64,000 nucleotides of DNA from Gibbula magus. Its lineage: Eukaryota > Mollusca > Gastropoda > Trochida > Trochidae. Positions 47,482-59,640 of this stretch are shown piece by piece. Every line of letters begins with the position of its first letter. Position 1 is the stretch's first letter. The stretch lies in assembly GCA_936450465.1 (NCBI GenBank), contig OW388293.1:87566134-87630133 (forward strand), written 5' to 3'. Both the position numbers and the translations under genes were made by a program. Below the pieces are notes generated by a model. The model worked only from the letters and a program-made list of their open reading frames with translations. It did not search any database and had not been told where the DNA came from.

Positions 47482-50400
47482 TTAGAGGTGGACAGAGTTC
47501 ACGCAGAGGTGGACAGAGTTTATGTAGAGGTGGACAGAGTTTACGCAGAGGTGGACAGAGTTTATGTAGAGGTGGACAGAGTTTATGTAGAGGTGGACAG
47601 AGTTTATGTAGAGGTGGGCAGAGTTCACACAGAGGTGGACAGAGTTCACACAGAGGTGGACAGAGTTCACACAGAGGTGGACAGAGTTTATATAGAGGTG
47701 GACAGAGTTTATGTAGAGGTGGACAGAGTTTATGTAGAGGTGGACAGAGTTTACGCAGAGGTGGACAGAGTTTATGTAGAGGTGGACAGAGTTTACCCAG
47801 AGGTGGACAGAGTTTATATAGAGGTGGACAGAGTTTACGCAGAGGTGGACAGAGTTTATGTAGAGGTGGACAGAGTTTATGTAGAGGTGGACAGAGTTTA
47901 CGCAGAGGTGGACAGAGTTTACGCAGAGGTGGACAGAGTTTATGTAGAGGTGGACAGAGTTTATGTAGAGGTGGACAGAGTTTATGTAGAGGTGGACAGA
48001 GTTAACGCAGAGGTGGACAGAGTTTACCCAGAGGTGGACAGAGTTTATGTAGAGGTGGACAGAGTTCACACAGAGGTGGACAGAGTTTATGTAGAGGTGG
48101 ACAGAGTTTACCCAGAGGTGGACAGAGTTTATATAGAGGTGGACAGAGTTTACGCAGAGGTGGACAGAGTTTATGTAGAGGTGGACAGAGTTTATGTAGA
48201 GGTGGACAGAGTTTATATAGAGGTGGACAGAGTTTATGTAGAGGTGGACAGAGTTCACACAGAGGTGGACAGAGTTTACGCAGAGGTGGACAGAGTTTAT
48301 GTAGAGGTGGACAGAGTTTATGTAGAGGTGGACAGAGTTTACCCAGAGGTGGACAGAGTTTACGCAGAGGTGGACAGAGTTAACGCAGAGGTGGACAGAG
48401 TTTACCCAGAGGTGGACAGAGTTTATGTAGAGGTGGACAGAGTTTACGCAGAGGTGGACAGAGTTTACCCAGAGGTGGACAGAGTTTATGTAGAGGTGGA
48501 CAGAGTTCACACAGAGGTGGACAGAGTTTACGCAGAGGTGGACAGAGTTTATGTAGAGGTGGACAGAGTTTATGTAGAGGTGGACAGAGTTCACACAGAG
48601 GTGGACAGAGTTTACGCAGAGGTGGACAGAGTTTACGCAGAGGTGGACAGAGTTTATGTAGAGGTGGACAGAGTTTATGTAGAGGCGGGCAGAGTTTATG
48701 TAGAGGTGGACAGAGTTTATGTAGAGGTGGACAGAGTTCACACAGAGGTGGACAGAGTTCACACAGAGGTGGACAGAGTTTACGCAGAGGTGGACAGAGT
48801 TTATGTAGAGGTGGACAGAGTTTATGTAGAGGTGGACAGAGTTTATGTAGAGGTGGACAGAGTTTATGTAGAGGTGGACAGAGTTCACACAGAGGTGGAC
48901 AGAGTTTACGCAGAGGTGGACAGAGTTTACGCAGAGGTGGACAGAGTTTATGTAGAGGTGGACAGAGTTCACACAGAGGTGGACAGAGTTCACACAGAGG
49001 TGGACAGAGTTTACGCAGAGGTGGACAGAGTTTATGTAGAGGTGGACAGAGTTTATGTAGAGGTGGACAGAGTTTATGTAGAGGTGGGCAGAGTTCACAC
49101 AGAGGTGGACAGAGTTCACACAGAGGTGGACAGAGTTTATATAGAGGTGGACAGAGTTTATGTAGAGGTGGACAGAGTTTATGTAGAGGTGGACAGAGTT
49201 TACGCAGAGGTGGACAGAGTTTATGTAGAGGTGGACAGAGTTCACACAGAGGTGGACAGAGTTCACACAGAGGTGGACAGAGTTTACGCAGAGGTGGACA
49301 GAGTTTATGTAGAGGTGGACAGAGTTTATGTAGAGGTGGACAGAGTTTATGTAGAGGTGGGCAGAGTTCACACAGAGGTGGACAGAGTTCACACAGAGGT
49401 GGACAGAGTTTATATAGAGGTGGACAGAGTTTATGTAGAGGTGGACAGAGTTTATGTAGAGGTGGACAGAGTTTACGCAGAGGTGGACAGAGTTTATGTA
49501 GAGGTGGACAGAGTTCACACAGAGGTGGACAGAGTTCACACAGAGGTGGACAGAGTTTACGCAGAGGTGGACAGAGTTTATGTAGAGGTGGACAGAGTTT
49601 ATGTAGAGGTGGACAGAGTTTACGCAGAGGTGGACAGAGTTTATGTAGAGGTGGACAGAGTTTACGCAGAGGTGGACAGAGTTTATGTAGAGGTGGACAG
49701 AGTTTATGTAGAGGTGGACAGAGTTCACGCAGAGGTGGACAGAGTTTACGCAGAGATGGACAGAGTTTATGTAGAGGTGGACAGAGTTCACACAGAGGTG
49801 GACAGAGTTCACACAGAGGTGGACAGAGTTTACCCAGAGGTGGACAGAGTTTATGTAGAGGTGGACAGAGTTTATGTAGAGGTGGACAGAGTTTACGCAG
49901 AGGTGGACAGAGTTTATGTAGAGGTGGACAGAGTTTATGTAGAGGTGGACAGAGTTCACACAGAGGTGGACAGAGTTTACGCAGAGGTGGACAGAGTTTA
50001 CGCAGAGGTGGACAGAGTTTATGTAGAGGTGGACAGAGTTTATGTAGAGGTGGACAGAGTTTATGTAGAGGTGGGCAGAGTTCACACAGAGGTGGACAGA
50101 GTTCACACAGAGGTGGACAGAGTTCACACAGAGGTGGACAGAGTTTATATAGAGGTGGACAGAGTTTATGTAGAGGTGGACAGAGTTTATGTAGAGGTGG
50201 ACAGAGTTTATATAGAGGTGGACAGAGTTTATGTAGAGGTGGACAGAGTTTATATAGAGGTGGACAGAGTTTATGAAGAGGTGGACAGAGTTTATATAGA
50301 GGTGGACAGAGTTTATGTAGAGGTGGACAGAGTTTATGTAGAGGTGGACAGAGTTTATGTAGAGGTGGACAGAGTTTATATAGAGGTGGACAGAGTTTAT

Positions 50401-53400
50401 GTAGAGGTGGACAGAGTTTATGTAGAGGTGGGCAGAGTTCACACAGAGGTGGATAGAGTTCACACAGAGGTGGACAGAGTTTATGTAGAGGTGGACAGAG
50501 TTTATGTAGAGGTGGACAGAGTTCACAAAGAGGTGGACAGAGTTTACGCAGAGGTGGACAGAGTTTATGTAGAGGTGGACAGAGTTTATGTAGAGGTGGA
50601 CAGAGTTTACGCAGAGGTGGACAGAGTTTATGTAGAGGTGGACAGAGTTTATGTAGAGGTGGACAGATTTTACGCAGAGGTGGACAGAGTTTATGTAGAG
50701 GTGGACAGAGTTTATGTAGAGGTGGACAGGGTTTATATAGAGGTGGACAGAGTTTACGCAGAGGTGGACAGAGTTTATGTAGAGGTGGACAGAGTTTATG
50801 TAGAGGTGGACATAGTTAACGCAGAGGTGGACAGAGTTTACGCAGAGGTGGACAGAGTTTATGTAGAGGTGGACAGAGTTCACACAGAGGTGGACAGAGT
50901 TCACACAGAGGTGGACAGAGTTCACACAGAGGTGGACAGAGTTTACCCAGAGGTGGACAGAGTTTATGTAGAGGTGGACAGAGTTTACGCAGAGGTGGAC
51001 AGAGTTTATGTAGAGGTGGACAGAGTTTATGTAGAGGTGGACAGAGTTTACGCAGAGGTGGACAGAGTTTATGTAGAGGTGGACAGAGTTTATGTAGAGG
51101 TGGACAGAGTTTATGTAGAGGTGGGCAGAGTTCACACAGAGGTGGACAGAGTTTACGCAGAGGTGGACAGAGTTTATGTAGAGGTGGACAGGGTTTATGT
51201 AGAGGTGGACAGAGTTTATGTAGAGGTGGACAGAGTTTATGTAGAGGTGGGCAGAGTTCACACAGAGGTGGACAGAGTTTACGCAGAGGTGGACAGAGTT
51301 TATGTAGAGGTGGACAGGGTTTATGTAGAGGTGGACAGAGTTCACACAGAGGTGGACAGAGTTTACGCAGAGGTGGACAGAGTTTATGTAGAGGTGGACA
51401 GAGTTCACACAGAGGTGGACAGAGTTTACGCAGAGGTGGACAGAGTTTATGTAGAGGTGGACAGAGTTTATGTAGAGGTGGACAGAGTTTACGCAGAGGT
51501 GGACAGAGTTTATGTAGAGGTGGACAGAGTTTATGTAGAGGTGGACAGAGTTTACGCAGAGGTGGACAGAGTTTATGTAGAGGTGGACAGAGTTTATGTA
51601 GAGGTGGACAGGGTTTATATAGAGGTGGACAGAGTTTACGCAGAGGTGGACAGAGTTTATGTAGAGGTGGACAGAGTTTACCCAGAGGTGGACAGGGTTT
51701 ATGTAGAGGTGGACAGAGTTCACACAGAGGTGGACAGTGTTTACGCAGAGGTGGACAGAGTTTATGTAAAGTAGGACAGAGTTTATGTAGAGGTGGACAG
51801 AGTTTACGCAGAGGTGGACAGAGTTTATGTAGAGGTGGACAGAGTTTATGTAGAGGTGGACAGAGTTTATGTAGAGGTGGGCAGAGTTCACACAGAGGTG
51901 GACAGAGTTTACGCAGAGGTGGACAGAGTTTATGTAGAGGTGGACAGGGTTTATGTAGAGGTGGACAGAGTTTATGTAGAGGTGGACAGAGTTTATGTAG
52001 AGGTGGGCAGAGTTCACACAGAGGTGGACAGAGTTTACGCAGAGGTGGACAGAGTTTATGTAGAGGTGGACAGGGTTTATGTAGAGGTGGACAGAGTTCA
52101 CACAGAGGTGGACAGAGTTTACGCAGAGGTGGACAGAGTTTATGTAGAGGTGGACAGAGTTCACACAGAGGTGGACAGAGTTTACGCAGAGGTGGACAGA
52201 GTTTATGTAGAGGTGGACAGAGTTTATGTAGAGGTGGACAGAGTTTACGCAGAGGTGGACAGAGTTTATGTAGAGGTGGACAGAGTTTATGTAGAGGTGG
52301 ACAGAGTTTACGCAGAGGTGGACAGAGTGTATGTAGAGGTGGACAGAGTTTATGTAGAGGTGGACAGGGTTTATATAGAGGTGGACAGAGTTTACGCAGA
52401 GGTGGACAGAGTTTATGTAGAGGTGGACAGAGTTTACCCAGAGGTGGACAGGGTTTATGTAGAGGTGGACAGAGTTCACACAGAGGTGGACAGTGTTTAG
52501 GCAGAGGTGGACAGAGTTTATGTAGAGGTGGACAGAGTTTACGCAGAGGTGGACAGAGTTTATGTAGAGGTGGACAGAGTTTACGCAGAGGTGGACAGAG
52601 TTTATGTAGAGGTGGACAGAGTTTATGTAGAGGTGGACAGAGTTTACGCAGAGGTGGACAGAGTTTATGTAGAGGTGGACAGAGTTTATGTAGAGGTGGA
52701 CTGGGTTTATATAGAGGTGGACAGAGTTTACGCAGAGGTGGACAGAGTTTATGTAGAGGTGGACAGAGTTTATGTAGAGGTGGACAGAGTTAACGCAGAG
52801 GTGGACAGAGTTTACGCAGAGGTGGACAGAGTTTATGTAGAGGTGGACAGAGTTCACACAGAGGTGGACAGAGTTTACCCAGAGGTGGACAGAGTTTATG
52901 TAGAGGTGGACAGAGTTTACCCAGAGGTGGACAGAGTTCACACAGAGGTGGACAGAGTTTACCCAGAGGTGGACAGAGTTTATGTAGAGGTGGACAGAGT
53001 TTACGCAGAGGTGGACAGAGTTTATGTAGAGGTGGACAGAGTTTATGTAGAGGTGGACAGAGTTTATGTAGAGGTGGGCAGAGTTCACACAGAGGTGGAC
53101 AGAGTTTACGCAGAGGTGGACAGAGTTTATGTAGAGGTGGACAGAGTTTACGCAGAGGTGGACAGAGTTTATGTAGAGGTGGACAGAGTTTACGCAGAGG
53201 TGGACAGAGTTTACGCAGAGGTGGACAGAGTTTACGCAGAGGTGGACAGAGTTTACGCAGAGGTGGACAGAGTTTACCCAGAGGTGGACAGAGTTTATGT
53301 AGAGGTGGACAGAGTTTATGTAGAGGTGGACAGAGTTTATGTAGAGGTGGGCAGAGTTCACACAGAGGTGGACAGAGTTTACGCAGAGGTGGACAGAGTT

Positions 53401-56400
53401 TATGTAGAGGTGGACAGGGTTTATGTAGAGGTGGACAGAGTTCACACAGAGGTGGACAGAGTTTACGCAGAGGTGGACAGAGTTTATGTAGAGGTGGACA
53501 GAGTTCACACAGAGGTGGACAGAGTTTACGCAGAGGTGGACAGAGTTTATGTAGAGGTGGACAGAGTTTATGTAGAGGTGGACAGAGTTTACGCAGAGGT
53601 GGACAGAGTTTATGTAGAGGTGGACAGAGTTTATGTAGAGGTGGACAGAGTTTACGCAGAGGTGGACAGAGTTTATGTAGAGGTGGACAGAGTTTATGTA
53701 GAGGTGGACAGGGTTTATATAGAGGTGGACAGAGTTTACGCAGAGGTGGACAGAGTTTATGTAGAGGTGGACAGAGTTTACCCAGAGGTGGACAGGGTTT
53801 ATGTAGAGGTGGACAGAGTTCACACAGAGGTGGACAGTGTTTACGCAGAGGTGGACAGAGTTTATGTAAAGTAGGACAGAGTTTATGTAGAGGTGGACAG
53901 AGTTTACGCAGAGGTGGACAGAGTTTATGTAGAGGTGGACAGAGTTTATGTAGAGGTGGACAGAGTTTATGTAGAGGTGGGCAGAGTTCACACAGAGGTG
54001 GACAGAGTTTACGCAGAGGTGGACAGAGTTTATGTAGAGGTGGACAGGGTTTATGTAGAGGTGGACAGAGTTTATGTAGAGGTGGACAGAGTTTATGTAG
54101 AGGTGGGCAGAGTTCACACAGAGGTGGACAGAGTTTACGCAGAGGTGGACAGAGTTTATGTAGAGGTGGACAGGGTTTATGTAGAGGTGGACAGAGTTCA
54201 CACAGAGGTGGACAGAGTTTACGCAGAGGTGGACAGAGTTTATGTAGAGGTGGACAGAGTTCACACAGAGGTGGACAGAGTTTACGCAGAGGTGGACAGA
54301 GTTTATGTAGAGGTGGACAGAGTTTATGTAGAGGTGGACAGAGTTTACGCAGAGGTGGACAGAGTTTATGTAGAGGTGGACAGAGTTTATGTAGAGGTGG
54401 ACAGAGTTTACGCAGAGGTGGACAGAGTGTATGTAGAGGTGGAAAGAGTTTATGTAGAGGTGGACAGGGTTTATATAGAGGTGGACAGAGTTTACGCAGA
54501 GGTGGACAGAGTTTATGTAGAGGTGGACAGAGTTTACCCAGAGGTGGACAGGGTTTATGTAGAGGTGGACAGAGTTCACACAGAGGTGGACAGTGTTTAG
54601 GCAGAGGTGGACAGAGTTTATGTAGAGGTGGACAGAGTTTACGCAGAGGTGGACAGAGTTTATGTAGAGGTGGACAGAGTTTACGCAGAGGTGGACAGAG
54701 TTTATGTAGAGGTGGACAGAGTTTATGTAGAGGTGGACAGAGTTTACGCAGAGGTGGACAGAGTTTATGTAGAGGTGGACAGAGTTTATGTAGAGGTGGA
54801 CAGGGTTTATATAGAGGTGGACAGAGTTTACGCAGAGGTGGACAGAGTTTATGTAGAGGTGGACAGAGTTTATGTAGAGGTGGACAGAGTTAACGCAGAG
54901 GTGGACAGAGTTTACGCAGAGGTGGACAGAGTTTATGTAGAGGTGGACAGAGTTCACACAGAGGTGGACAGAGTTTACCCAGAGGTGGACAGAGTTTATG
55001 TAGAGGTGGACAGAGTTTACCCAGAGGTGGACAGAGTTCACACAGAGGTGGACAGAGTTTACCCAGAGGTGGACAGAGTTTATGTAGAGGTGGACAGAGT
55101 TTACGCAGAGGTGGACAGAGTTTATGTAGAGGTGGACAGAGTTTATGTAGAGGTGGACAGAGTTTATGTAGAGGTGGGCAGAGTTCACACAGAGGTGGAC
55201 AGAGTTTACGCAGAGGTGGACAGAGTTTATGTAGAGGTGGACAGAGTTTACGCAGAGGTGGACAGAGTTTATGTAGAGGTGGACAGAGTTTACGCAGAGG
55301 TGGACAGAGTTTACGCAGAGGTGGACAGAGTTTACGCAGAGGTGGACAGAGTTTACGCAGAGGTGGACAGAGTTTACCCAGAGGTGGACAGAGTTTATGT
55401 AGAGGTGGACAGAGTTAACGCAGAGGTGGACAGAGTTTATGTAGAGATGGACAGAGTTTATCCAGAGGTGGACAGAGTTTACGCAGAGGTGGACAGAGTT
55501 AGCGCAGAGGTGGACAGAGTTTACGCAGAGGTGGACAGAGTTTATGTAGAGGTGGACAGAGTTTACGCAGAGGTGGACAGAGATTATGTAGAGGTGGACA
55601 GAGTTTATGTAGAGGTGGACAGAGTTAACGCAGAGGTGGACAGAGTTAACGCAGAGGTGGACAGAGTTTATGTAGAGGTGGACAGAGTTAACGCAGAGGT
55701 GGACAGAGTTAACGCAGAGGTGGACAGAGTTTACGCAGAGGTGGACAGAGTTTATATAGAGGTGGACAGAGTTTATATAGAGGTGAACAGAGTTTACGCA
55801 GAGGTGGACAGAGTTTACGCAGAGGTGGACAGAGTTTATATAGAGGTGGACAGAGTTTATGTAGAGGTGGACAGAGTTAACGCAGAGGTGGACAGAGTTT
55901 ATGCAGAGGTGGACAGAGATTATGCAGAGGTGGACAGAGTTCACGCAGAGGTGGACAGAGTTTATGTAGAGGTGGACAGGGTTTATGTAGAGGTGGACAG
56001 AGTTCACACAGAGGTGGACAGAGTTCACACAGAGGTGGACAGAGTTTACCCAGAGGTGGACAGGGGTTTTGTAGAGGTGGACAGAGTTTATGTAGAGGTG
56101 GACAGAGTTTATGTAGAGGTGAACAGAGTTCACACAGAGGTGGACAGAGTTCACACAGAGGTGGACAGGGGTTTTGTAGAGGTGGACAGAGTTTATGTAG
56201 AGGTGGACAGAGTTTATGTAGAGGTGGACAGAGTTTATGTAGAGGTGGACAGAGTTTATGTAGAGGCGGGCAGAGTTTATGTAGAGGTGGACAGAGTTTA
56301 TGTAGAGGCGGGCAGAGTTTATGTAGAGGTGGACAGAGTTTATGTAGAGGTGGACAGAGTTTATGTAGAGGCGGGCAGAGTTTATGTAGAGGCGGGCAGA

Positions 56401-58779
56401 GTTTATGTAGAGGTGGACAGAGTTTATGTAGAGGCGGGCAGAGTTTATGTAGAGGTGGACAGAGTTTATGTAGAGGTGGACAGAGTTTATGTAGAGGTGG
56501 ACAGAGTTTACGCAGAGGCGGGCAGAGTTTACGCAGAGGTGAGCAGAGTTTATGTAGAGGTGGACAGAGATTATGCAGAGGTGGACAGAGTTCACGCAGA
56601 GGTGGACAGAGTTTATGTAGAGGTGGACAGAGTTTATGTAGAGGTGGACAGAGTTTACGCAGAGGTGGACAGAGTTTATATAGAGGTGGACAGAGATTAT
56701 GCAGAGGTGGACAGAGATTATGCAGAGGTGGACAGAGTTGATGTAGAGGTGGACAGAGTTTATGCAGAGGTGGACAGAGTTTATATAGAGGTGGACAGAG
56801 TTTATGTAGAGGTGGACAGAGATTATGCAGAGGTGGACAGAGTTTACGCAGAGGTGGACAGAGTTTATGTAGAGGTGGACAGAGTTTATGTAGAGGTGGA
56901 CAGAGTTTATGTAGAGGTGGACAGAGTTTATGTAGAGGTGGACAGAGTTTATCCAGAGGTGGACAGGGTTTACGCAGAGGTGGACAGAGTTTATGTAGAG
57001 GTGGACAGAGTTAACGCAGAGGTGGACAGAGTTTATGCAGAGGTGGACAGAGTTTATGTAGAGGTGGACAGAGTTTATGTAGAGGCGGGCAGAGTTTATG
57101 TAGAGGCGGGCAGAGTTTATGTAGAGGTGGACAGAGTTTATGTAGAGGTGGACAGAGTTTATGTAGAGGTGGACAGAGTTTATGTAGAGGTGGACAGAGT
57201 TTACGCAGAGGCGGGCAGAGTTTACGCAGAGGTGAGCAGAGTTTATGTAGAGGTGGACAGAGATTATGCAGAGGTGGACAGAGTACACGCAGAGGTGGAC
57301 AGAGTTTATGTAGAGGTGGACAGAGTTTATGTAGAGGTGGACAGAGTTTACGCAGAGGTGGACAGAGTTTATATAGAGGTGGACAGAGATTATGCAGAGG
57401 TGGACAGAGATTATGCAGAGGTGGACAGAGTTTACGCAGAGATGGACAGAGTTTATGTAGAGGTGGACAGAGTTTATGCAGAGGTGGACAGAGTTTATAT
57501 AGAGGTGGACAGAGTTTATGTAGAGGTGGACAGAGATTATGCAGAGGTGGACAGAGTTTACGCAGAGGTGGACAGAGTTTATGTAGAGGTGGACAGAGTT
57601 TATGTAGAGGTGGACAGAGTTTATGTAGAGGTGGACAGAGTTTATGTAGAGGTGGACAGAGTTTATCCAGAGGTGGACAGGGTTTACGCAGAGGTGGACA
57701 GAGTTTATGTAGAGGTGGACAGAGTTAACGCAGAGGTGGACAGAGTTTATGCAGAGGTGGACAGAGTTTATGTAGAGGTGGACAGAGTTTATATAGAGGT
57801 GGACAGAGTTTATATAGAGGTGGACAGAGTTTACGCAGAGGTGGACAGAGTTTATATAGAGGTGGACAGAGTTTATGTAGAGGTGGACAGAGTTTACCCA
57901 GAGGAGGACAGAGTTTACGCAGAGGTGGACAGAGTTTATGTAGAGGTGGACAGAGTTTATGCAGAGGTGGACAGAGTTTATATAGAGGTGGACAGAGTTT
58001 ATGTAGAGGTGGACAGAGTTTACCCAGAGGAGGACAGAGTTTACGCAGAGGTGGACAGAGTTTATGTAGAGGTGGACAGAGTTTATGCAGAGGTGGACAG
58101 AGTTTATATAGAGGTGGACAGAGTTTATGTAGAGGTGGACAGAGATTATGCAGAGGTGGACAGAGTTTACGCAGAGGTGGACAGAGTTTATGTAGAGGTG
58201 GACAGAGTTTATGTAGAGGTGGACAGAGTTTATGTAGAGGTGGACAGAGTTTATGTAGAGGTGGACAGAGTTTATCCAGAGGTGGACAGGGTTTACGCAG
58301 AGGTGGACAGAGTTTATGTAGAGGTGGACAGAGTTTATCCAGAGGTGGACAGGGTTTACGCAGAGGTGGACAGAGTTTATGTAGAGGTGGACAGAGTTTA
58401 TGTAGAGGTGGACAGAGTTTATCCAGAGGTGGACAGAGTTTACCCAGAGGAGGACAGAGTTTACGCAGAGGTGGACAGAGTTTATGTAGAGGTGGACAGA
58501 GTTTACGCAGAGGTGGACAGAGTTTATGTAGAGGTGGACAGAGTTTATGTAGAGGCGGGCAGAGTTTATCCAGAGGTGGACAGAGTTTACCCAGAGGTGG
58601 ACAGAGTTCACGCAGAGGTGGACAGAGTTTATGTACAGGTGGACAGAGTTTATGCAGAGGCGGGCAGAGTTTACCCAGAGGCGGGCAGAGTTTATGTAGA
58701 GGTGGACAGAGTTTATGTAGAGGCGGGCAGAGTTTATCCAGAGGTGGACAGAGTTTACCCAGAGGTGGACAGACTTCAC
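47482..58779 (-). other. Minus-strand open frame of 3765 codons (HL[Y/C][I/V]NSV heptads)
   Basis: The - strand frame NSVHLYI stays open for 11.3 kb. Across the whole array it is closed once, near 47465, where a TTTAGAGG variant creates TAA on the minus strand. It continues as a 1086-codon frame to 44200 that runs about 25 codons into unique DNA. A further - strand frame, LCPPLHK (57725-58828), has 22 non-repeat codons before the repeat. The fixed part of the unit cannot easily mutate to a stop in this frame, so openness alone is weak evidence. Not called as a gene. Confidence 0.3.
51190..55410 (+). repeat. Nearly identical 2100-bp tandem duplication inside the 21-bp array
   Basis: 51190-53290 and 53290-55410 match at an offset of exactly 2100 bp (100 units). 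Differences I found include 52692 (T) against 54792 (A) and 52344 (C) against 54444 (A). Rare markers are shared: GTAAAGTAGGACAG at 51766 and 53866, and CAGTGTTTAGG at 52491 and 54591. Within each copy a 756-bp (36-unit) duplication is also seen (CAGTGT at 51735 and 52491). Confidence 0.9.
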
Positions 58780-58791
58780 GCAGAGGTTGGA

Positions 58792-58907
58792 CGGAAGACA
58801 TGTTCCCGTCCGTTGAAGCAGTACTCAAAAACGCACCCTGCTTCGCGGAAAATTGTTTGCTTTTTGTACGCCATTTTGTTTCTGATTGTGCTTATCACAT
58901 CTATAGA
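58792..58907. other. Unique spacer between array and LTR
   Basis: About 115 bp of unique sequence (TTCCCGTCCGTTGAAGC, CTGCTTCGCGG) with no gene recognised. It could be host DNA or the outer part of the LTR. Confidence 0.4.
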
Positions 58908-59449
58908 CAACAGCCGTGCGAGGAGGATGTTTTTCCTTCTCGTTCTATAATTGTTATGTCGTTTGACATAGCTGTTGACCTATTCTTGTCACACATCTTT
59001 GCCAACAGCCGTGCGAGGAGGGTGTCTTCTCTCCTCGTTCTATATTGTTATGTCCTTTTGGACATAGCTGTTGACCTATTTTGTAGCATTGATCGCCAAC
59101 AGCCGTGCGAGGGGAATGTTTTCCTTCTCGTTCTATATTGTTATGTCCTTTTGGACATAGCTGTTGGACGATATTCTTGTAGTACTTCTTGTAATCAACA
59201 GCCGTGCGAGGAGGGTGTTTTCTCTCCTCGTTCTATTTTGTTATGTCGTTTTGGACATAGCTGTTGACCTATTCTTGTTGTACATTTTGTAATCAACAGC
59301 CGTGCGAGGAGGGTGTTTTCCTTCCTCGTTCTATTTTGTTATGTCGTTTTGGACATAGCTGTTGACAACTTGTTGTATCTTGGTTTGAATAAAACTTAAA
59401 CCTTATATCACTTTTGGTCATTTATTAAAAACGCTTCCACTGCCGACCA
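58908..59449 (+). repeat. BEL/Pao 5' LTR with five ~95-99-bp internal tandem repeats
   Basis: CAACAGCCGTGCGAGG occurs at 58908, 59003, 59097, 59196 and 59294. Each repeat also holds TCTATATTGTTATGTC and the small palindrome TGTCCTTTTGGACA. AATAAA lies at 59388-59393. The LTR 3' end is best placed at CA 59448-59449, three bases before the primer site. The 5' end is uncertain; TGTTATGTC at 58952 gives TG...CA ends and about 500 bp. The 3' LTR is outside the window, so the limits cannot be confirmed. Confidence 0.6.
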
Positions 59450-59452
59450 AAT

Positions 59453-59468
59453 TGGTAGCAGAGCGTGG
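59453..59468 (+). other. Primer-binding site, initiator tRNA-Met type
   Basis: TGGTAGCAGAGCGTGG. The first 11 bases, and 14 of 16 overall, are complementary to the 3' end of animal initiator tRNA-Met as I know it. It lies directly downstream of the LTR end, where minus-strand DNA synthesis would begin. Confidence 0.7.
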
Positions 59469-59640
59469 TTGTCATGTGACCACCTCTTTCAGAAATGTGA
59501 AAACCTGAACAAAACATTTGAACTGCTTGTTATGTCACACTTGGGTGACTGAATGTATTTTTGAACATCAGGTCATTGAATTGTTTATGTCACAGGTAAG
59601 TGACTTATTGGCATATTAAAAAGGACAATTGTTTGTTACA

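Larger units (their letters stand above)
44279..58791 (+). repeat. 21-bp minisatellite mega-array, about 690 units
   Basis: Unit: a fixed 16-base part (AGAGGTGGACAGAGTT) and a variable core of about 5-6 bases (TATGTA, TACGCA, CACACA, TATATA, TACCCA, CACGCA, AACGCA, TATGCA, TATCCA). Rare changes in the fixed part mark sub-blocks, such as GGCGGGCAG or GGACAGGG. Because the unit is seven codons and no indel breaks phase over 14.5 kb, several frames stay open for kilobases. Fixed-part markers reveal block duplications of 126, 273, 693, 756 and 2100 bp. Composition shifts along the array: CACACA cores are common up to about 55.2 kb and rare afterwards, where TATGCA and GGCGGGCAG units dominate. 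Confidence 0.98.
44296..58950 (+). other. Interrupted + strand open frame with DRV[Y/H][V/A/T/I/P]EV heptads
   Basis: One + frame reads a seven-residue repeat, DRVYVEV-like, across the whole array. It is closed only by substitutions that make stops near 46768, 51774, 52498, 53874 and 54598. The 53874 and 54598 stops are duplicated copies of the 51774 and 52498 stops. Longest pieces are 1666 (46774-51774) and 1447 codons. The last piece runs 55 codons past the array, including a hydrophobic stretch [12 protein letters not shown]. No start context, splice evidence or homology supports translation, so it is reported as open frame only. A repeat unit divisible by three predicts such frames. Confidence 0.3.

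Noticed and set aside
58800..59267. A 155-codon + frame over the LTR repeats
   Set aside because: It is produced by the ~96-bp LTR tandem repeats and overlaps the LTR, so no gene is supported.
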